This document shows, piece after piece, positions 27,801 through 41,100 of a stretch of 64,000 bases of DNA. The DNA is from Phallusia mammillata. Its lineage: Eukaryota; Chordata; Ascidiacea; Phlebobranchia; Ascidiidae. Each line of letters opens with the position of its first letter. Position 1 is the stretch's first letter. The notes below the pieces were generated by a model, which did not search any database, was not told where the DNA came from, and was given only the letters and a program-made list of their open reading frames with translations. Both the position numbers and the translations under genes were made by a program. The stretch spans positions 1 through 64,000 of the forward strand of contig QLIY01000527.1 of assembly GCA_003260075.1 (NCBI GenBank). The letters are read 5' to 3'.

Positions 27801-28248
27801 CAATTGTATTTTCAATACTCGATCTTTTGGCTTACATCACCAGCAAAAAATGCGAGAAGTTTTGCTATAAATAAAAAATCTAACCTCTATATGACTTTGA
27901 ACTTACGAAATAACTCCAAAATCAAAGAAAATCCGAAAGTAAAAAGTTGTTTTAAACGGATACGATTGCTTGGAAATTCTTAAAACCAGTATACGTTCGG
28001 AGATTGGTTTAAAATTTAAACTCCGATCAACTGTGTGATAGTTGTGGTATAATTGCACGTTTTAATTGTTAATTCAAAAAATTCTTACGTTTTTAAATAT
28101 CTGTCGTAGCATCAAATACGTCACTTTCATGTCTACGTCACAGCGAATCAGTCAATCGGAACGGCAGTGAGAACGACAAAACGTCAGCTGTGATTGGAAC
28201 TAGACCCCTGCATGGGGTTTGAAGGGGTGATGAAGGAAGGGGGTTAGA
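24870..28248. other. Gene-poor stretch
   Basis: No convincing coding region. It contains a family B-like fragment at about 26015-26190 (GTAAGCCGGGTCAGTTCGGG, AAGCCAGATTACAACTTTG), a solitary hAT end at 26551-26568 (GGTTAAGAACCACTGG) and a repeat-like patch at 25350-25460 sharing GTCAAAACAGTGTGCACTG with 9111-9129. Confidence 0.5.
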
Positions 28249-28541
28249 TCAATGCGGCCCATGTTTGGGTTCAGCCCTTCCAGCTAAACATCGCATGTCG
28301 GGGTCCTTGTTTATGCGAGGAGATTCGAAGTCATGGGAAGTGGTAACTGGGACATAGGCTTTTGGTCCTTGCGGGAAGGAGGGTATTTTGAGGGGGTGTT
28401 GGAGCTCAAAATTGAATTTTTGATCGGAATTTTTCGAATCGGTTTTGAGGTGTGGGTGTTTATGTTGAACTGGTAGAAGGATGACAGGATACGTTGTTAA
28501 CCGCGATGGCACCGCATTTGTCGAAAAAACGAGATTTTTCC
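28249..28541 (-). CDS. Possible terminal exon, unknown protein
   Basis: Open minus-strand frame of about 97 codons following an acceptor-like ATTTTTCAG and ending in a stop. The predicted peptide is Pro, His and Lys rich (LPVQHKHPHLKTDSKN; ends RAEPKHGPH). No family recognised and no partner exons established; it may be chance. Confidence 0.2.
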
Positions 28542-29227
28542 CTGAAAAATATTGACTGTATGAAATAAAATCGCACATTTGCACAAACCTAAATGTCACC
28601 AACTAAGAACAACCATAAATCTTAATAAACCATAAAACCTATACTTAACATACACATAAACAACAAGTTGGTGGTTTAACCAAAGCCACTAAAACCGTCT
28701 GGACAATCTAAGAGCAAGTTATTTGTTTCTTCGGAGAAATGATTTTTCGAGTCGAAATAATTAATGTCGATTGGTGCAAAAGAAGATTTTTGTTCGAATC
28801 CTTTATTTCAATTAAATTTCAGTTTATTAGGCTAAAAATACCATGCCGGCAAAAGACTCACGTAAACTTTACCCAATAGAGTGAAACCTGAAAAGAGCAG
28901 CGAGCACTTTTACGTTTCCATTCCAGCCCTATAAGCCGGAATACTTTGACAGGGTCCAATGAAGACCAAAGTGGTTCGCTATCTGATTTGGACGAAAGAT
29001 TTAAGCCACACGACAGAGCGACCACCGAAACAGACCCCTTTTTCGTTAGGGCTTTCAATTAAAGCACCGTTGGACCTAAAAAGCTGAAAACACGAAAGGG
29101 AAAGAAGCGATGTTTGAAATTAAAATCGTCCAAATTCTCAACACCTGCCGCGTTCACGCAACGTTGCGAGGCCTTTGTCAACAATTGTCTCCGCGTGACT
29201 GTAAAATTATGGCGGGAACACGTGTGC

Positions 29228-29228
<1 letters not shown>

Positions 29229-29308
<80 letters not shown>
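29229..29308. repeat. 80-nt poly-C run
   Basis: Uninterrupted C from 29229 to 29308, the longest homopolymer in the window. No duplicated flank is obvious. ORFs through it encode poly-Pro or poly-Gly and are not genes. Confidence 0.9.
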
Positions 29309-30238
29309 TGCCCGAGCCCCCGCTATCCCACCCACGAAGCCCCCTCGCGAACGGAGGTTTGTTTGCTAGCGGCAAAAACGATTGTAGCGGCGCACTCGAG
29401 CGCTACAGCGTACCGTTATGCCGCTTCCGTTTTCGATGGTTTGGTCACGAATTATTCGGACTTTCATTTTTTACCGCTCCTTCCCGGGTGTTTTTGCACG
29501 CTTCTGACTCCGCGATGACAATAACCGGCAAAAATCTTGAAAAAATCGGTATTTTTGGCAAAGGCACCGAGGTTACCTATACACACGATTGCTAAAGTAT
29601 CAATTTGTCACCAATAACAAAATATAAGCAACACGAGAAAGTATCATTCAACTTGGTCCTGATTTGTCTGAAAAATCAAAGCACTATGGTGATCATGTTT
29701 ACCCAGGCCTGTTATACCGATCCCTCCTAGTGATGTTTGTATGTGATGTTCTTACCTAATCTCGAGTGACCAGATTGTTTTAGCTCACTATTCTTACGTA
29801 CATGTGTGGTTAGTTTTTCATGTCTCCAAATCGAGCTTAAAGTCACAAGTGCATCCAACGCCCACCTAAAATAGCGTACCTAAGACAACAACAATCCCAT
29901 TTGACGTAAACGACAAAGACGTTGAAATTGGAAATAGATACTGAAAGGTTACCAGGCGCTTAAGCCAGCTTTTCAATTATAGGTCGAAATTCTTTTTTAT
30001 GATTTTTTGCTGTGAGAAATTCCCTATTCGTGTAAAATATATTGTTATCATCGGTAAAGTACCGCAAGTCGAGCCAACCAGCGCGAATGATCAGTTTAAA
30101 TTACAAACTATTTTTTTTCACTTCATTAGCAATTTGGTTCATAGATGACATACTTTTACTGCTTTTCAACTCCCGTCGTAGCTGTTTTTCAATGCCTTTG
30201 AAGTTCTGCGGGTGGAATTGGGACAACGTTTTACAAAT

Positions 30239-30437
30239 GGACTATCAAATTCGAAAACAAAACTGTGTGTTCAATGACGAATTTAACGGCCATATAGACG
30301 TAAACAGCGGCACGCTTTATTATTCAATTTTTTGCCCCCCCCCCGGACTATCAAATTCGAAAACAAAACTGTGTGTTCAATGACGAATTTAATATAGACG
30401 TAAACAGCGGCACGCTTTATTATTCAATTTTTTTGGC
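30239..30437. repeat. Direct duplication separated by 10 C
   Basis: GGACTATCAAATTCGAAAAC begins both copies (30239-30334; 30345-30437). C10 lies at 30335-30344. The second copy lacks 5 bp (CGGCC) present in the first. Confidence 0.85.
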
Positions 30438-30899
30438 AAATTTCCATGTCATCATCAGTGATTTGAGGGGCCACTATTTTAAAACTGTGTGTATATCATC
30501 GTTTTGAGCATGCCATGGGTTATCGATCAAACTTACACGGTTTGAAGGCCGTCGCCCTCGTCAAGTGGCTAATCCTTACTATGGAGGCACGTTGCGACCT
30601 AAAACGACAAGATGCAAACAAAGTCTCGTGCAGCAAAGTACAATGACACAAGTTGTTGCACACACGAAACTGTAAACACGTCGCCCTTAGCACTATAACA
30701 ATACATGGTACTTTTGTAAACGCCGTGGTCTTATACGCGTGCCGAGAGACTTGACAGTAACAGCGTTCCTATTGTCCCCGTTGGCGGTCCGTGAGGGGTG
30801 AATTGAATGTCAACACCCTCTTTCCGTAACCCCACATACGATGCTGTCCCCCAATAGAAAGGGCACTTCGGGGGTCTTTCTGAGACTTTTGAGTTTGTT

Positions 30900-31014
30900 T
30901 GTACTGCGATGCATTGATTTTGGGTGCTGCATTACAGTAGAAATGTTGAAGAAAGTCCCCCCCCCCTGTACTGCGATGCATTGATTTTGGGTGCTGCATT
31001 ACAGTAGAAATGTT
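30900..31014. repeat. Direct duplication separated by 10 C
   Basis: TGTACTGCGATGCATTGATT and the following ~28 bp occur at 30900-30947 and 30967-31014 around C10 (30957-30966). Confidence 0.85.
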
Positions 31015-31041
31015 AGGTGTTTTTAGAAGAAGTTTATCTTA

Positions 31042-31440
31042 GCTGCTTAATGTATTAAGGGGTTGATTGTACGCAGTAAAGTAAAAAGGTATAATGATCT
31101 GAGACGAATATTGTTTAAGTTTGCCACTTTGGAAGATATATATTGTTCAGTTTGGTTAGTACAATTATTTGATGTAGAAACTTGTAGGTCAACTAAAGAT
31201 ATACATTTCGCGGTAAATAATATTTGGATTTGGGAACCAGATATCAATATAACACATATATCAACGGCACCACTGTGAGTGCTGCGTTATGCTCTGGCGC
31301 ATTGAATTCTGTTTTTTATGTTAAAATCGGCAATTTATCAACAGAAGTTGCTTCAGCACAGTACGTTGCGAATATTACAAGTTGTCGGAGGTAAAATATC
31401 AAACAGAATTGTTTGCACGATCAGTTTTCATGTTAAAATA
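31042..31440 (+). pseudogene. Possible Cys-loop receptor ligand-binding fragment
   Basis: An open frame from 31063 contains a Trp (SVWLVQ) and, 26 residues later, W-E-P-D-I (IWIWEPDINI). This is the W...IWxPDI spacing of nicotinic and 5-HT3 receptor extracellular domains. A donor GTGAGT at 31275 and an acceptor CAACAG about 65 bp on would join a second segment (STVRCEYYKLSEVKYQTELF). That segment keeps V, Tyr-for-Trp and R-S at the spacing expected before the first loop Cys, but the Cys itself is Phe and a stop follows. The resemblance is by eye and weak. If real it is diverged or decayed; no transmembrane exons were found nearby. Confidence 0.2.
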
Positions 31441-31599
31441 ATGCCAAACCAAAAATATGAAGGTCAGACCAAGTGTTGTTATATATTAGCTGTATATGGA
31501 ATAATTCGTTAAAATTAGACAGTTTTGTTAGATAAGTTTAATGACGAATTTAACGGACAATATAGACTAACGTACAAAGCGACATAGGTTCTGTTAGAT

Positions 31600-33500
31600 G
31601 TTTTTTAACAATTTGGTCACTTTTATAGTGCATAGCCTAGTTTTGCTACAAAGTTAACTGGCTGAGCAGAATCAGTGCAAGTGGTCAACTAGCGGTCATA
31701 AATAGTAAATACCAAATTACAGCCAATGACCAAACGTCCATGTAGTGACCTTGAGTGACATCCTGTTACTCACAGGGCAGGCATACTTGGAAAACGGAGA
31801 AGAATTCAAGCGAAATCGGCAGCGAAAATAGAAACAGTTACCTGTGTAAGTTTGCGACGTGCAAATCTCATAATGACCGCTTATGCGCTGCTACAAGTTG
31901 TCCGGCCGCGCTGGACGGAAGTATGTGACCACTTGACCACCCGTCTCCGTTGACAAGTTATGTTATAATGTTAGGACATTGTTGTACATAGTGTAGATGC
32001 CTTACTTCGGGGCATGATAGTTTAGGTTTCAAAATCAATACGAGGTCAAAGTGAGACAAAAAATAATACGAGGGATTTTAAGGTGGCTAAGATATTATGG
32101 TGTGCCAATGTTTTCAGAGCTAATGGAATTTCGTTTTGTTTGTGATAATGTTTGAAGCGATTTTTTCGAAAGTTTTAACTTTAAACGAGTATCAGCACAT
32201 CAGGAAACGTTGAAAAGCCTATTTAACATAAGCCTAACGTTCGCAAGAAACTAAGTTTCGATTTTGCTCATAAATTAGTGTTTTTAATATTCTTTGCGAT
32301 GTAGGAGTCCAAGGTTAGACTGAATTGCACTTAAGACAATACAAAATAGAGTCTATATTTTCCACATTGTTGTAAAATTTGTGGTTTTTAAAATCTTAAT
32401 TCACCTTGCACCATTGCAACAATTAACAGTAAAAAGTATGTTTTTAAAATATTCGCTAAAACAAAAAGATTGATGAAATGGTCCAATTGCGTATATAGTT
32501 TGTATCAGGTTTGCAGTGCCGTATGAAATAGCAACAAAGATCTGAGTCAAAGCCTTCCAAACTAAAAACTCTCAAATTTCTGAGGAACATTAAATGTCCA
32601 ACTTGACTGTAGGAGATAAACCCGGTGCCAACTGGTCTGACTTTAACATGGCGTCTCGAAAACAACCAGCTTTAATGCATGACAAATTAAGGCAGCCTTG
32701 TCTTTGTGTTAGAAGCTTTTCTACTGATGGAAATTTTTCATTGAAGCTGCGGCATCAAAATCAAGGCATCAAGGCCACTTTGTAGACCGAAAATTCGTTC
32801 CCACACCGCTAGGGAAGTTGCATTGACTGACAGCTCACGATGGGTGCTTGTGGATCCCAACTAAGGCGTCTGGCTTATAACTAACATAGGCGACTCTTTA
32901 TCCGAAAACGGCGGGCCCTGCGCTAACCATAAGCCCGTGTAAATGGTTTGCGGCGAGCGGGTGGGCATGAACCCCTATATTACATGGTAACGTTGCCCAT
33001 TCAGCGCTAATCTAAAGCCTGAGCGCTGCGTAGGCTGCTGCGATGTTACCCAATGACACTTGCGGATTGGCGATATGAATCGAATGAAAGGCAATACTTG
33101 TAACGCACCTGGTCAGACAGATGCTAGCTCGGGGCCCAAGAGCACTGGGAGTGTAGAAAGGCGATAGGAGTGTCGCAAGAGATATCATCTTTGATGCGAC
33201 AATTTGGCGCGACGCTCTGCAACAACCATAGGGTATACGAAAAGAAATAGGGAACAAAAAAGGCTCGTATGGCGTTTGTAAGACTTGGCTGTTGTTGACG
33301 AGACCCCTTGGTTTGTTTCGTGGCCGAGATAACAAGTCTTAGAGTGGAAGATTGGATTTCCCCATTGAATATTAAGTGGATGCCTTGATAATGCGTCATA
33401 AGAAATGAAATAATTTTAGGCTAGACGCAAAATCCTAGTCACCGTTTGCAATAAGCCTTTGCTGACTGTGTAAGTTTATAAAATCACATGATATAGCTTT
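31600..33500. other. Stretch with no recognisable gene
   Basis: Several short ORFs on both strands, none with a recognisable domain or a clear exon chain. The CG-richer part at 32800-33400 is open on the minus strand in two frames without protein-like features. Confidence 0.4.
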
Positions 33501-33519
33501 TTACCTTTTAAACAATGAT

Positions 33520-33747
33520 ACGTGTGTCCAATACGACATATTCATAACACAAGTACAATTGCTTTGCTTAAAAAAGTACAATTTACTGATAGTAAGACTG
33601 GGTACAGGGTCAATCAATTGCGGAAATAGCCCCCCCCCCGTGTGTCCAATACGACATATTCATAACACAAGTACAATTGCTTTGCTTGAAAAAGTACAAT
33701 TTACTGATAGTAAGACTGGGTGCAGGGTCAATCAATTGCGGAAATAC
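33520..33747. repeat. Direct duplication separated by 10 C
   Basis: A ~108-bp block beginning CGTGTGTCCAATACGACATA is present at 33520-33629 and 33640-33747 with two substitutions; C10 at 33630-33639. Confidence 0.88.
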
Positions 33748-33849
33748 ACACGCTGTCTTGCAACAACGACAAATTCGAAAAAAATCCCCACAAAATCCCT
33801 TCACTGCGGTCAGCTAAGGCACGCCAAGTTTTGTGATTGAAAATGTCAA

Positions 33850-36800
33850 CGCGCTGTGAAGAGAGAGAGAAGATTTTTCGCGACAGCCACACATCAGCGT
33901 ATGGAACGTCAAGTGGGACGGACCCCTTCCATACGAATGCGTGTTACACGGGTCTCGAATGAGGACTGAAGCACCTAGAAGAGCCTGGAGGTTGTGGGTC
34001 GTGTAATAGAGTGCTCATGTTTTGTGCTGGGACGATGTCTGTACGCCCGCAGCCAGATTGTTCCCTTCCCACTCGAGCTCTGAAGCGAGGAGAGTGGATC
34101 ACTGCGTTCAGGGTTTCGGGGTTAGTGAGGCTTTCGTTAAAGTGAGAGCTGCGAATGGTAGACGGACGTATGGTGATGTTGTGTAAGGTAGTAATGTGAC
34201 TTTTGATAGTTTAGTACAACATAGACAGTTTCGTTATTTTCGTTCTTTACGGTGAGGACTGAATGTTATACGGGCGTCAGGGTATGTTGTGTAAGGTGGT
34301 TATGTGGGTTTAGTAGCATGTTTGTGCTAGCTGTTGTAAGTAAGATGTGACTCTTTATGTCAAACAGGACGCGAATATGTGTAGATTAGAAGAAGCAGAA
34401 TTTGAGAAGCAGAACTTGCTTTGTAAGAAAAAAGAAAAGTTCCACACATAGAAATGAAATTATGCAGTTGGATGATAACCAGTGATAGGTTATATGCATG
34501 TTTGTTTATTGTAAACCGTTTGTGGCTTTTCTTATTCAAATTATGATCGGTTAAACGTCGACTTTTCTAAAATGGTATGCTAGTAAATTTTGCACGTTTT
34601 GGGGGGCCAATGGCATAATTAAGAACAGTATTATATGAAATAACACCAAATTGTGTATGACATTGTGTTAAATAATTGTATTGTTTTAGGTAACATTTCT
34701 TAATTTTCCCACGGTTAAATTTCCCATTTTAGTCATTTTCCCATTACGCAATCATTAGGTTCGAACGAAAAAGGTTTAAATGAGATGTAATTGGCGCTTT
34801 ATATAGCTCATCAAACACGAGTTTTTACAGTTGCAATTGGCGTAACAAATGCCAAAAATATATCTCCGTGATCCTAGCAGGCCCTGATGTGTAGTCGTAC
34901 AGTCCAAACGCACGCTATCGTATAGTGCATCGGGTAAATACAATCAGCGGTCCGCCTAGATCTCAAGCCCTCATTTACCTTGTTTGGAAACCTGAACTTC
35001 CGTTGCAAAACCAAACTAGTCAGAGACTCGAACCCGATTTAGCTTCAAGCTTATGCATGCGGGACAGGATATGAGAAATTTCGCTGGTCATGCCCCTCGA
35101 CCGAGAACTACTCAAGAACGCAGTCAATATTGTTGCTTATAAGTTCAAATTTATTTCGGCGGATGCCACCGACATGGAGCTATGTTGAGATCAGAGAGTC
35201 ACTAGTCGTTACGGAATGTGAGTTATGTTTGATTTAGATTTGAAAGTTAAAGAGATTTTTAAGGCGTATTACACTTCATGGTGTGGACGAAAGTTAGAAA
35301 GTAGATTCGAAAAAATGTAGAGACGGCGTAATTTTGTTTTGTTTTTTTACAAAGCACTACTTTTTTATTTGATATAGAAGCAGCGATGAGCTTAAAATTT
35401 AAACGCTGTTTGAAATCTTAGAGTATAACCGCTTTTCCCTTTATCCGTCTCCAAAAAACGTTGATAATGCATTGTTATGTTGGGTAATTGGTTTTCGCTA
35501 ATCTCTGAAACTATGCGGACCTATAGGCGTAAAACGACAATGCAGAACCCTTTTCACCAGCTTTTTGCGCAACACGTCAACTTTCCAAAGCCATAGGAAC
35601 TTTGATATAACGCCTTTATCTGTAAAAAGTATTATTTAACATAGTAGTTGGAATAGAGTAAAATTCAAGCGTTCTGTTCTCAAATCCTACGGAATCGCCG
35701 ACAGTGCCCACGCAAAAAACGTTGGTTCTCGAAATTGAAACCGCTACAATATCGGAGTTATCTTTGTAAGTTGACTCTGCCACGCACGACTAATAACGGC
35801 AAGGCACAACATAATGATAGCACGACAGAGGCAGGAAAACCATGTCATGATGCTACGGAGGAAGACAGCTGAGTTAATGAACTGCAGCAGAGCAATAAAC
35901 GACCAGATTACTGCCCTGATGAGAATTTTTGGGATAAGTCTGAAGCCGAGTCAAGTCAAATTACGTGTGGATGGCCACTTCGTCAGATTGTTGTTATGGA
36001 ACGGTTTTGTAATGCAGCATTTGGACTTATCAATCGTTATATGATAGAACAGGAGTCGGCAACGTTTTAAGCGGCGCGTGCCAATTTACTTGTTATTTCC
36101 ATGTGGTAAAGACTTCGCGTGCCAACATTTTTCTGAGTAATAGACCCTTAATCCGGCACTGGGTAAAACAAATCGCACAGTTGCACTAGAACAGTCCCTC
36201 GGCTAGTAACAGTTGGACAAACTGTCCATACACGTGTTTTTATATATTTTTACTTTGGTAACGGCTTTGTAGGCTACCTTCAAAAATCAAATTTAAAACG
36301 TACATAAGCAAAGGGTGTAAACTGTAAAGTACGAATCGCTCTATAACATGAATTTGAACAACTTTCTTAGAATATGTAGCAAAAGTTTGTCGCTCAACTT
36401 TAATATAAACCCGATCTAAAACAAAGCCAAAAATTACGGTTATAACATGGTAATTTTAACAGATTTTTTTCGGGAAATATAACTGCGCTTCGAATTTCGG
36501 CTACAAACAACTTCCACTACTTCACATGCAGTCTTGCAAAGAGCTATTCCATCTAGCATTGACGGCCTAAATTCCAGTCCCGGCTTCAGCAATTACCGGC
36601 ATATAGAGGCGTAAATGACAGACATCGGCATACGATAAGCTGTTAAAGGTTCCGGCCAAGCTGCAAAACGCACATGTGCAACGACAAAATGCGACAAAAA
36701 CAATTTTTATCTGATCGGAAAATATGAATCTAGATCTAGACTGGCTTTGCGTATAACGCACATGTAAGTATCTGATACAGCGATCCGTTTTCATTTAAAC

Positions 36801-37850
36801 GAGTTAGAAAAAGGGTTGGGCTGTTTAAACTGGGATTCTTCCCGCTTTAAGGGTTTTAGCAGTTTGCTGCAATGGGGAGACCATTAAAGAAACATAAAAA
36901 GTAAAAAAAAACCTGTATGTACAACGGATAGGGGTCAAGAAATTATATTGTTATATTATTTACGTTTCAACCGTGTATATTGAACTGGTCGCCCATTGTT
37001 TATGTTTAGCCGTGTGGTTCTGGGTTTGATAAAGAGCGTATTTTATAAATATAAAACAAAATCATACCATAAAGGTGATTTGGGCATTATGATCACAAAA
37101 ACGCGTGGTCGTTAAAAGGCATTCCGTTAAAAGGCAAATTAAAAAAATAAATAACTCAAGATTACCCTGTAAATGTCTTTTACTGTTATACATATCATAC
37201 AATTATACGATTTTACATTATGCATTAATAACTAATTTATACCAAAAAGTCGATTTGGCCATAAAAGTTCCAAAAACGCGTAATCATTAAAAACAATCCC
37301 AAAACCCAAAAATAAATGAATCAATATTACGCTTCAAATGGGTTTTACGATTTCGAGCTCTTAATCATATTATAGTATGCGGTTTTGTGCTATAAGGTTT
37401 TCCCCAAATCCAGAAACCGTAACACACATTACGATTCCATTCGCACTTTGCGAAAATGTCCAGCTGATTTGCACCTGACAAAACGCTTACTGGCAATGAC
37501 AAGCAAGGCAGAGAAGCAGAGAGCGGTGCGGGACTTAAACGATGCAGCAATCCGGCGATTATAGTGTCCGATTTCGGCGCAGTCCGTTCTCCTGCTTAGT
37601 GATTATTACCGTGTTTCATTACCTCGCGTTGGAAGTAGCGTTTGCCGAGGGACAGTGCGCGAAGGTGGGAACATCAAAAGCATGTTTTCTGGGGTGCGAG
37701 AAGTGCTGGCTCGCGCGCGTTTAGAATCTTTTGAAGTTGTCGCGTTTCGTGTCGCGGTTTTTGTCAGACTCAACGAACCTTGAAAAGCAAAACATTTCGC
37801 TTATGGAGAGTTTTTTTGCTCCGATTTTTTCCGGTTTGAGTGAATCGGGA
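33850..37850. other. Stretch with no recognisable gene
   Basis: No supported gene. A hAT-type left end (CAGGAGTCGGCAACGTTTTA at 36050, then GCGTGCCAA) is seen without its partner. A plus-strand frame at 35814-36044 (76 codons) is open but unrecognised. Confidence 0.4.
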
Positions 37851-37853
37851 CAG

Positions 37854-38178
37854 ACCCAAAGAGGGCGATTTTGTTGGATATGGAAAATAATCAGACTTTT
37901 ATTTTTGTCAGTTTTAAGAAAAATACTATTTCTACAGCACAGACATAGAAGTGTAAAAAACCGTCATTTGGAAACCACAATACTTGGAAGGGTGCTACAA
38001 TAGTCCCCCCCCCCACCCAAAGAGGGCGATTTTGTTGGATATGGAAAATAATCAGACTTTTACTTTTGTCAGTTTTAAGAAAAATACTATTTCTACGTAT
38101 TTTTACAGCACAGACATAGAAGTGTATAAAACCGTCACATTTGGAAACCACAAGACTTGGAAGGGTGCTACAATAGGC
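37854..38178. repeat. Direct duplication separated by 10 C
   Basis: ACCCAAAGAGGGCGATTTTG starts both copies (37854-38004 and 38015-38178), separated by C10 (38005-38014). The copies differ by SNPs and small indels. Confidence 0.88.
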
Positions 38179-38199
38179 AATCAGTTTTAGCTGTTTGAG

Positions 38200-41100
38200 A
38201 CGTCAAGCAACGATATCCTTTGTGTACAAACCTATTTAGCAGCAAATAAATGAGTTTAAAGTCAAAATGAAAACAGCGCAACCAACTGTATTGATCGTTA
38301 TACAAACATTTGCGTAATCAGCATGTATTGTGCGTTTTCTTTGCTTTTGGTGTTAAGTTATTCCGGAAAGTGTTTTGGTAAATAAGTATATCTTTGACAC
38401 GTTGTTGGCCTTTAGTATATAACGTGTAATGTTCAAAATGGCAGTCAGGTAGCAACAGACTGGCTATCTGAACGTTCAAGCCAAAGATATCGACTCCTTC
38501 TATTTCTTGCTCCTAAAAACTCATTGCGCTCTGTATAAACTATAGACCTTATCTTAATCCGTAGTCAGTTACCCAGTTCAATTTTGCCGAACGGTCTTTT
38601 ACTTGCTTAACAAGAATTGCGCAGCCCATAAATACAAAAAAGCGACCGCAATACCGCGTAGTTTAAAGCGTGGCGGCTGGACTGCAGACAGAAGGCGGCT
38701 TGTTGTTCCAGGAGGTTTATACATAAACAATGGGGCCGCCTTACCTTGACTGTTACAGCACGAGAAAAATAGTTCAACATGGTACCCTTGCAAAGGGTTT
38801 GTACAATGTGACTCACTGAGGGGCATGTTAGTTTAGCGGTAGGGCAGGCGGCTGCGGGGCTCGCTTCCCTTGCTGAGGGATCTTGCACATTTAAGTGCTT
38901 CAGGAAGCGCCGGTAAGGACAAGGTCGTTGGAATAGCGAAACCGGATCGAGTAGTGATGGCCCAAGTGGCGAAGGGAAAACGAAAGTCGCTATTTGATGT
39001 GCGTCGCTTCGCTGGTGTAATGTTTCAAGCCAGGCGCGTTGAAGGTTTGGGCTGTGTTGCGCCCAAAACTCAGTCCTGAGATCCCAGCACGCAGAGCACG
39101 GAAAAACTTCAAACGCGGCTTGGAAAAGATTACGACACCTTTGGAGTATTTGACTTTAGGTTCAGGCGTACATAGTTGTCATGTTAGATGTTGTTTAGGG
39201 CAGGATGAGTTTTAGGTAACTGGAATTGTACAGTTTGGGGTGGCTAGTTTTGGTTTAGAAAAAAAGTCGACTGCATACGAATTTATTCAGCAGCGCACGT
39301 GGGTGTGCATTTGTTAGATATTTCGAATGGAAACCTGGTCTAAAATGACATATTTGGTCTGCAAGCGTGCAGGAATTTTATATTGCAAGTCAAAAGACGC
39401 ACTCGTCCAGCTGATAGAACTCTTGTTTAGGGTCAGCGGACGCATACGTTGATGTTATAGCGAAATACAAATCAGGTTGTATGCCATTGTTTTAAGTCTT
39501 ATGAAAGCCAAGACATATTAAATGTGCGGAAGTTTATTAACAACTTAAAACAGAAAAAATTTCATTTCACAAAAACCGAAAAGTTTGCTTAGGATTTTTG
39601 TCCATTCTATTGGATGGACTTGCATCTCAGAGGTCCCGCATTCCTATTAAAGAAGGAACAATTGCGGTTTAAACAATGATGGGATTACAGCGGATTAGTG
39701 AACGACAAAGAAATGACTGTGGAAGAGCAATCGTTGGAAAGGTGTTCCTTTCGGGGATTAGTGTTGTTTGTTTAATCGTATACAAACGAATTTGGTTGTG
39801 CGTTGGATTGAAAGGTCTGTCTTTCATGACTTTGACCTGGCGTAACCTTTGGCTTTATTTAGATTTAAGGTTGACTGGGTTTAAAATTCGAAGTCAGTGA
39901 GTTTGGATGGGGACTTGGTAAAAGATTGAGGCTTTGTACGATATAACTATTTGGCGTTTTTTGGAACAATTTACCGGTAAAAATTTCAAAGTTTTTCAGT
40001 CAGTTTAGCAGAAATTTCAGTAGAATAAAACTATCCCCCGCCAATTTTAATTATCGCCGGTTCAGTAAGCAACTTGAAAAACATAAAAACTTTCTTTGAA
40101 CTTTTGAAGTATTCGCAGTTTGATACGAACTTAAATACATAGACTTGTTTGTAAATAACGTCGATTTCGTCATGCATGTGCCATAGTAGCCCGTATACTT
40201 AGCGGAACATACTTTACATACTTTGGGATACCTATAGTAGGTGCGGGCGGAACATACTTTGGAATACCTATAGTAGGTGCGAAGGCTTTTGCAAATGAAC
40301 GTTAGGCAAAGGTCAGATGAAAAAAATGCAGCAAGACTTACGAAATAGACGCAGCAGTTGGTTTTCGGTTACCCAGTCGAAATATTGCGAGGGTACAGTC
40401 ATATGCAAAACTAGGACAAAAAATGCGTTACGCCGAGGAAAGTCTGACCCAGTTAGCTGTTGAAAGCGACTTCAGTCCCGCCGAACGGACGCGGCAAGGT
40501 CAGAAGCTTGGGAAAGAAATCCAGCCAATAATCAAGTTGTTTTGTTTACTATTGCCGTCGTCCAGTAAATATATATCAACAAGGCATTCGTGCGGCTCAC
40601 TCAGCAGGCGAGGGCCCCGGAAAGACAATAGGGCCTGGCGTCCGATTCTGCGTGGCGCCCCGTCGTGCCACGGACCAAGTAATGTTTCTGGCACATGTTG
40701 ACACAACTGTTTTTGGTGGGCGGGCCGCGATTCAAGGTTAACCGTAGTCGAATGCAGGAGTAAGAGGCTGAGTTGTTTTTTGGTGGGCCGATTCTATTTG
40801 AAGAATTCGAGGTGATTGTTAGAAACTATTTTGGGGCTGAAAATAAAGAGAAGGTTGCGGAGAGTAAAAATGACATAAGGAGAGAAATGTTTAGACAAGA
40901 TTTGTGTGACAATCTTTGAAAAACTTGAACGCTCATATTAAAGTTAATAAAAAGGCAATGAGGGCATATGTTTTTTTAAACAAATGACAGCTATTTTTAA
41001 CAGCGATTCATCAATCTGTTTTGGATGTATATTGCCCGCTAAAGAATGTATTTAGCCTACCAAATACACAACTTGCAAGCTAATGCGTAAAAACTACTTG

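Noticed and set aside
29110..29595. Plus and minus ORFs of 65-161 codons across 29229-29308
   Set aside because: Their length is due to the 80-nt C run, which reads as poly-Pro or poly-Gly; no protein-like flanks.
28960..31872. A five-exon minus-strand gene model starting MRFARRKLTQ at about 31871
   Set aside because: All exons are very short, acceptors are partly purine-rich, and open frames of that length chain easily by chance; part lies in a poly-C duplication.
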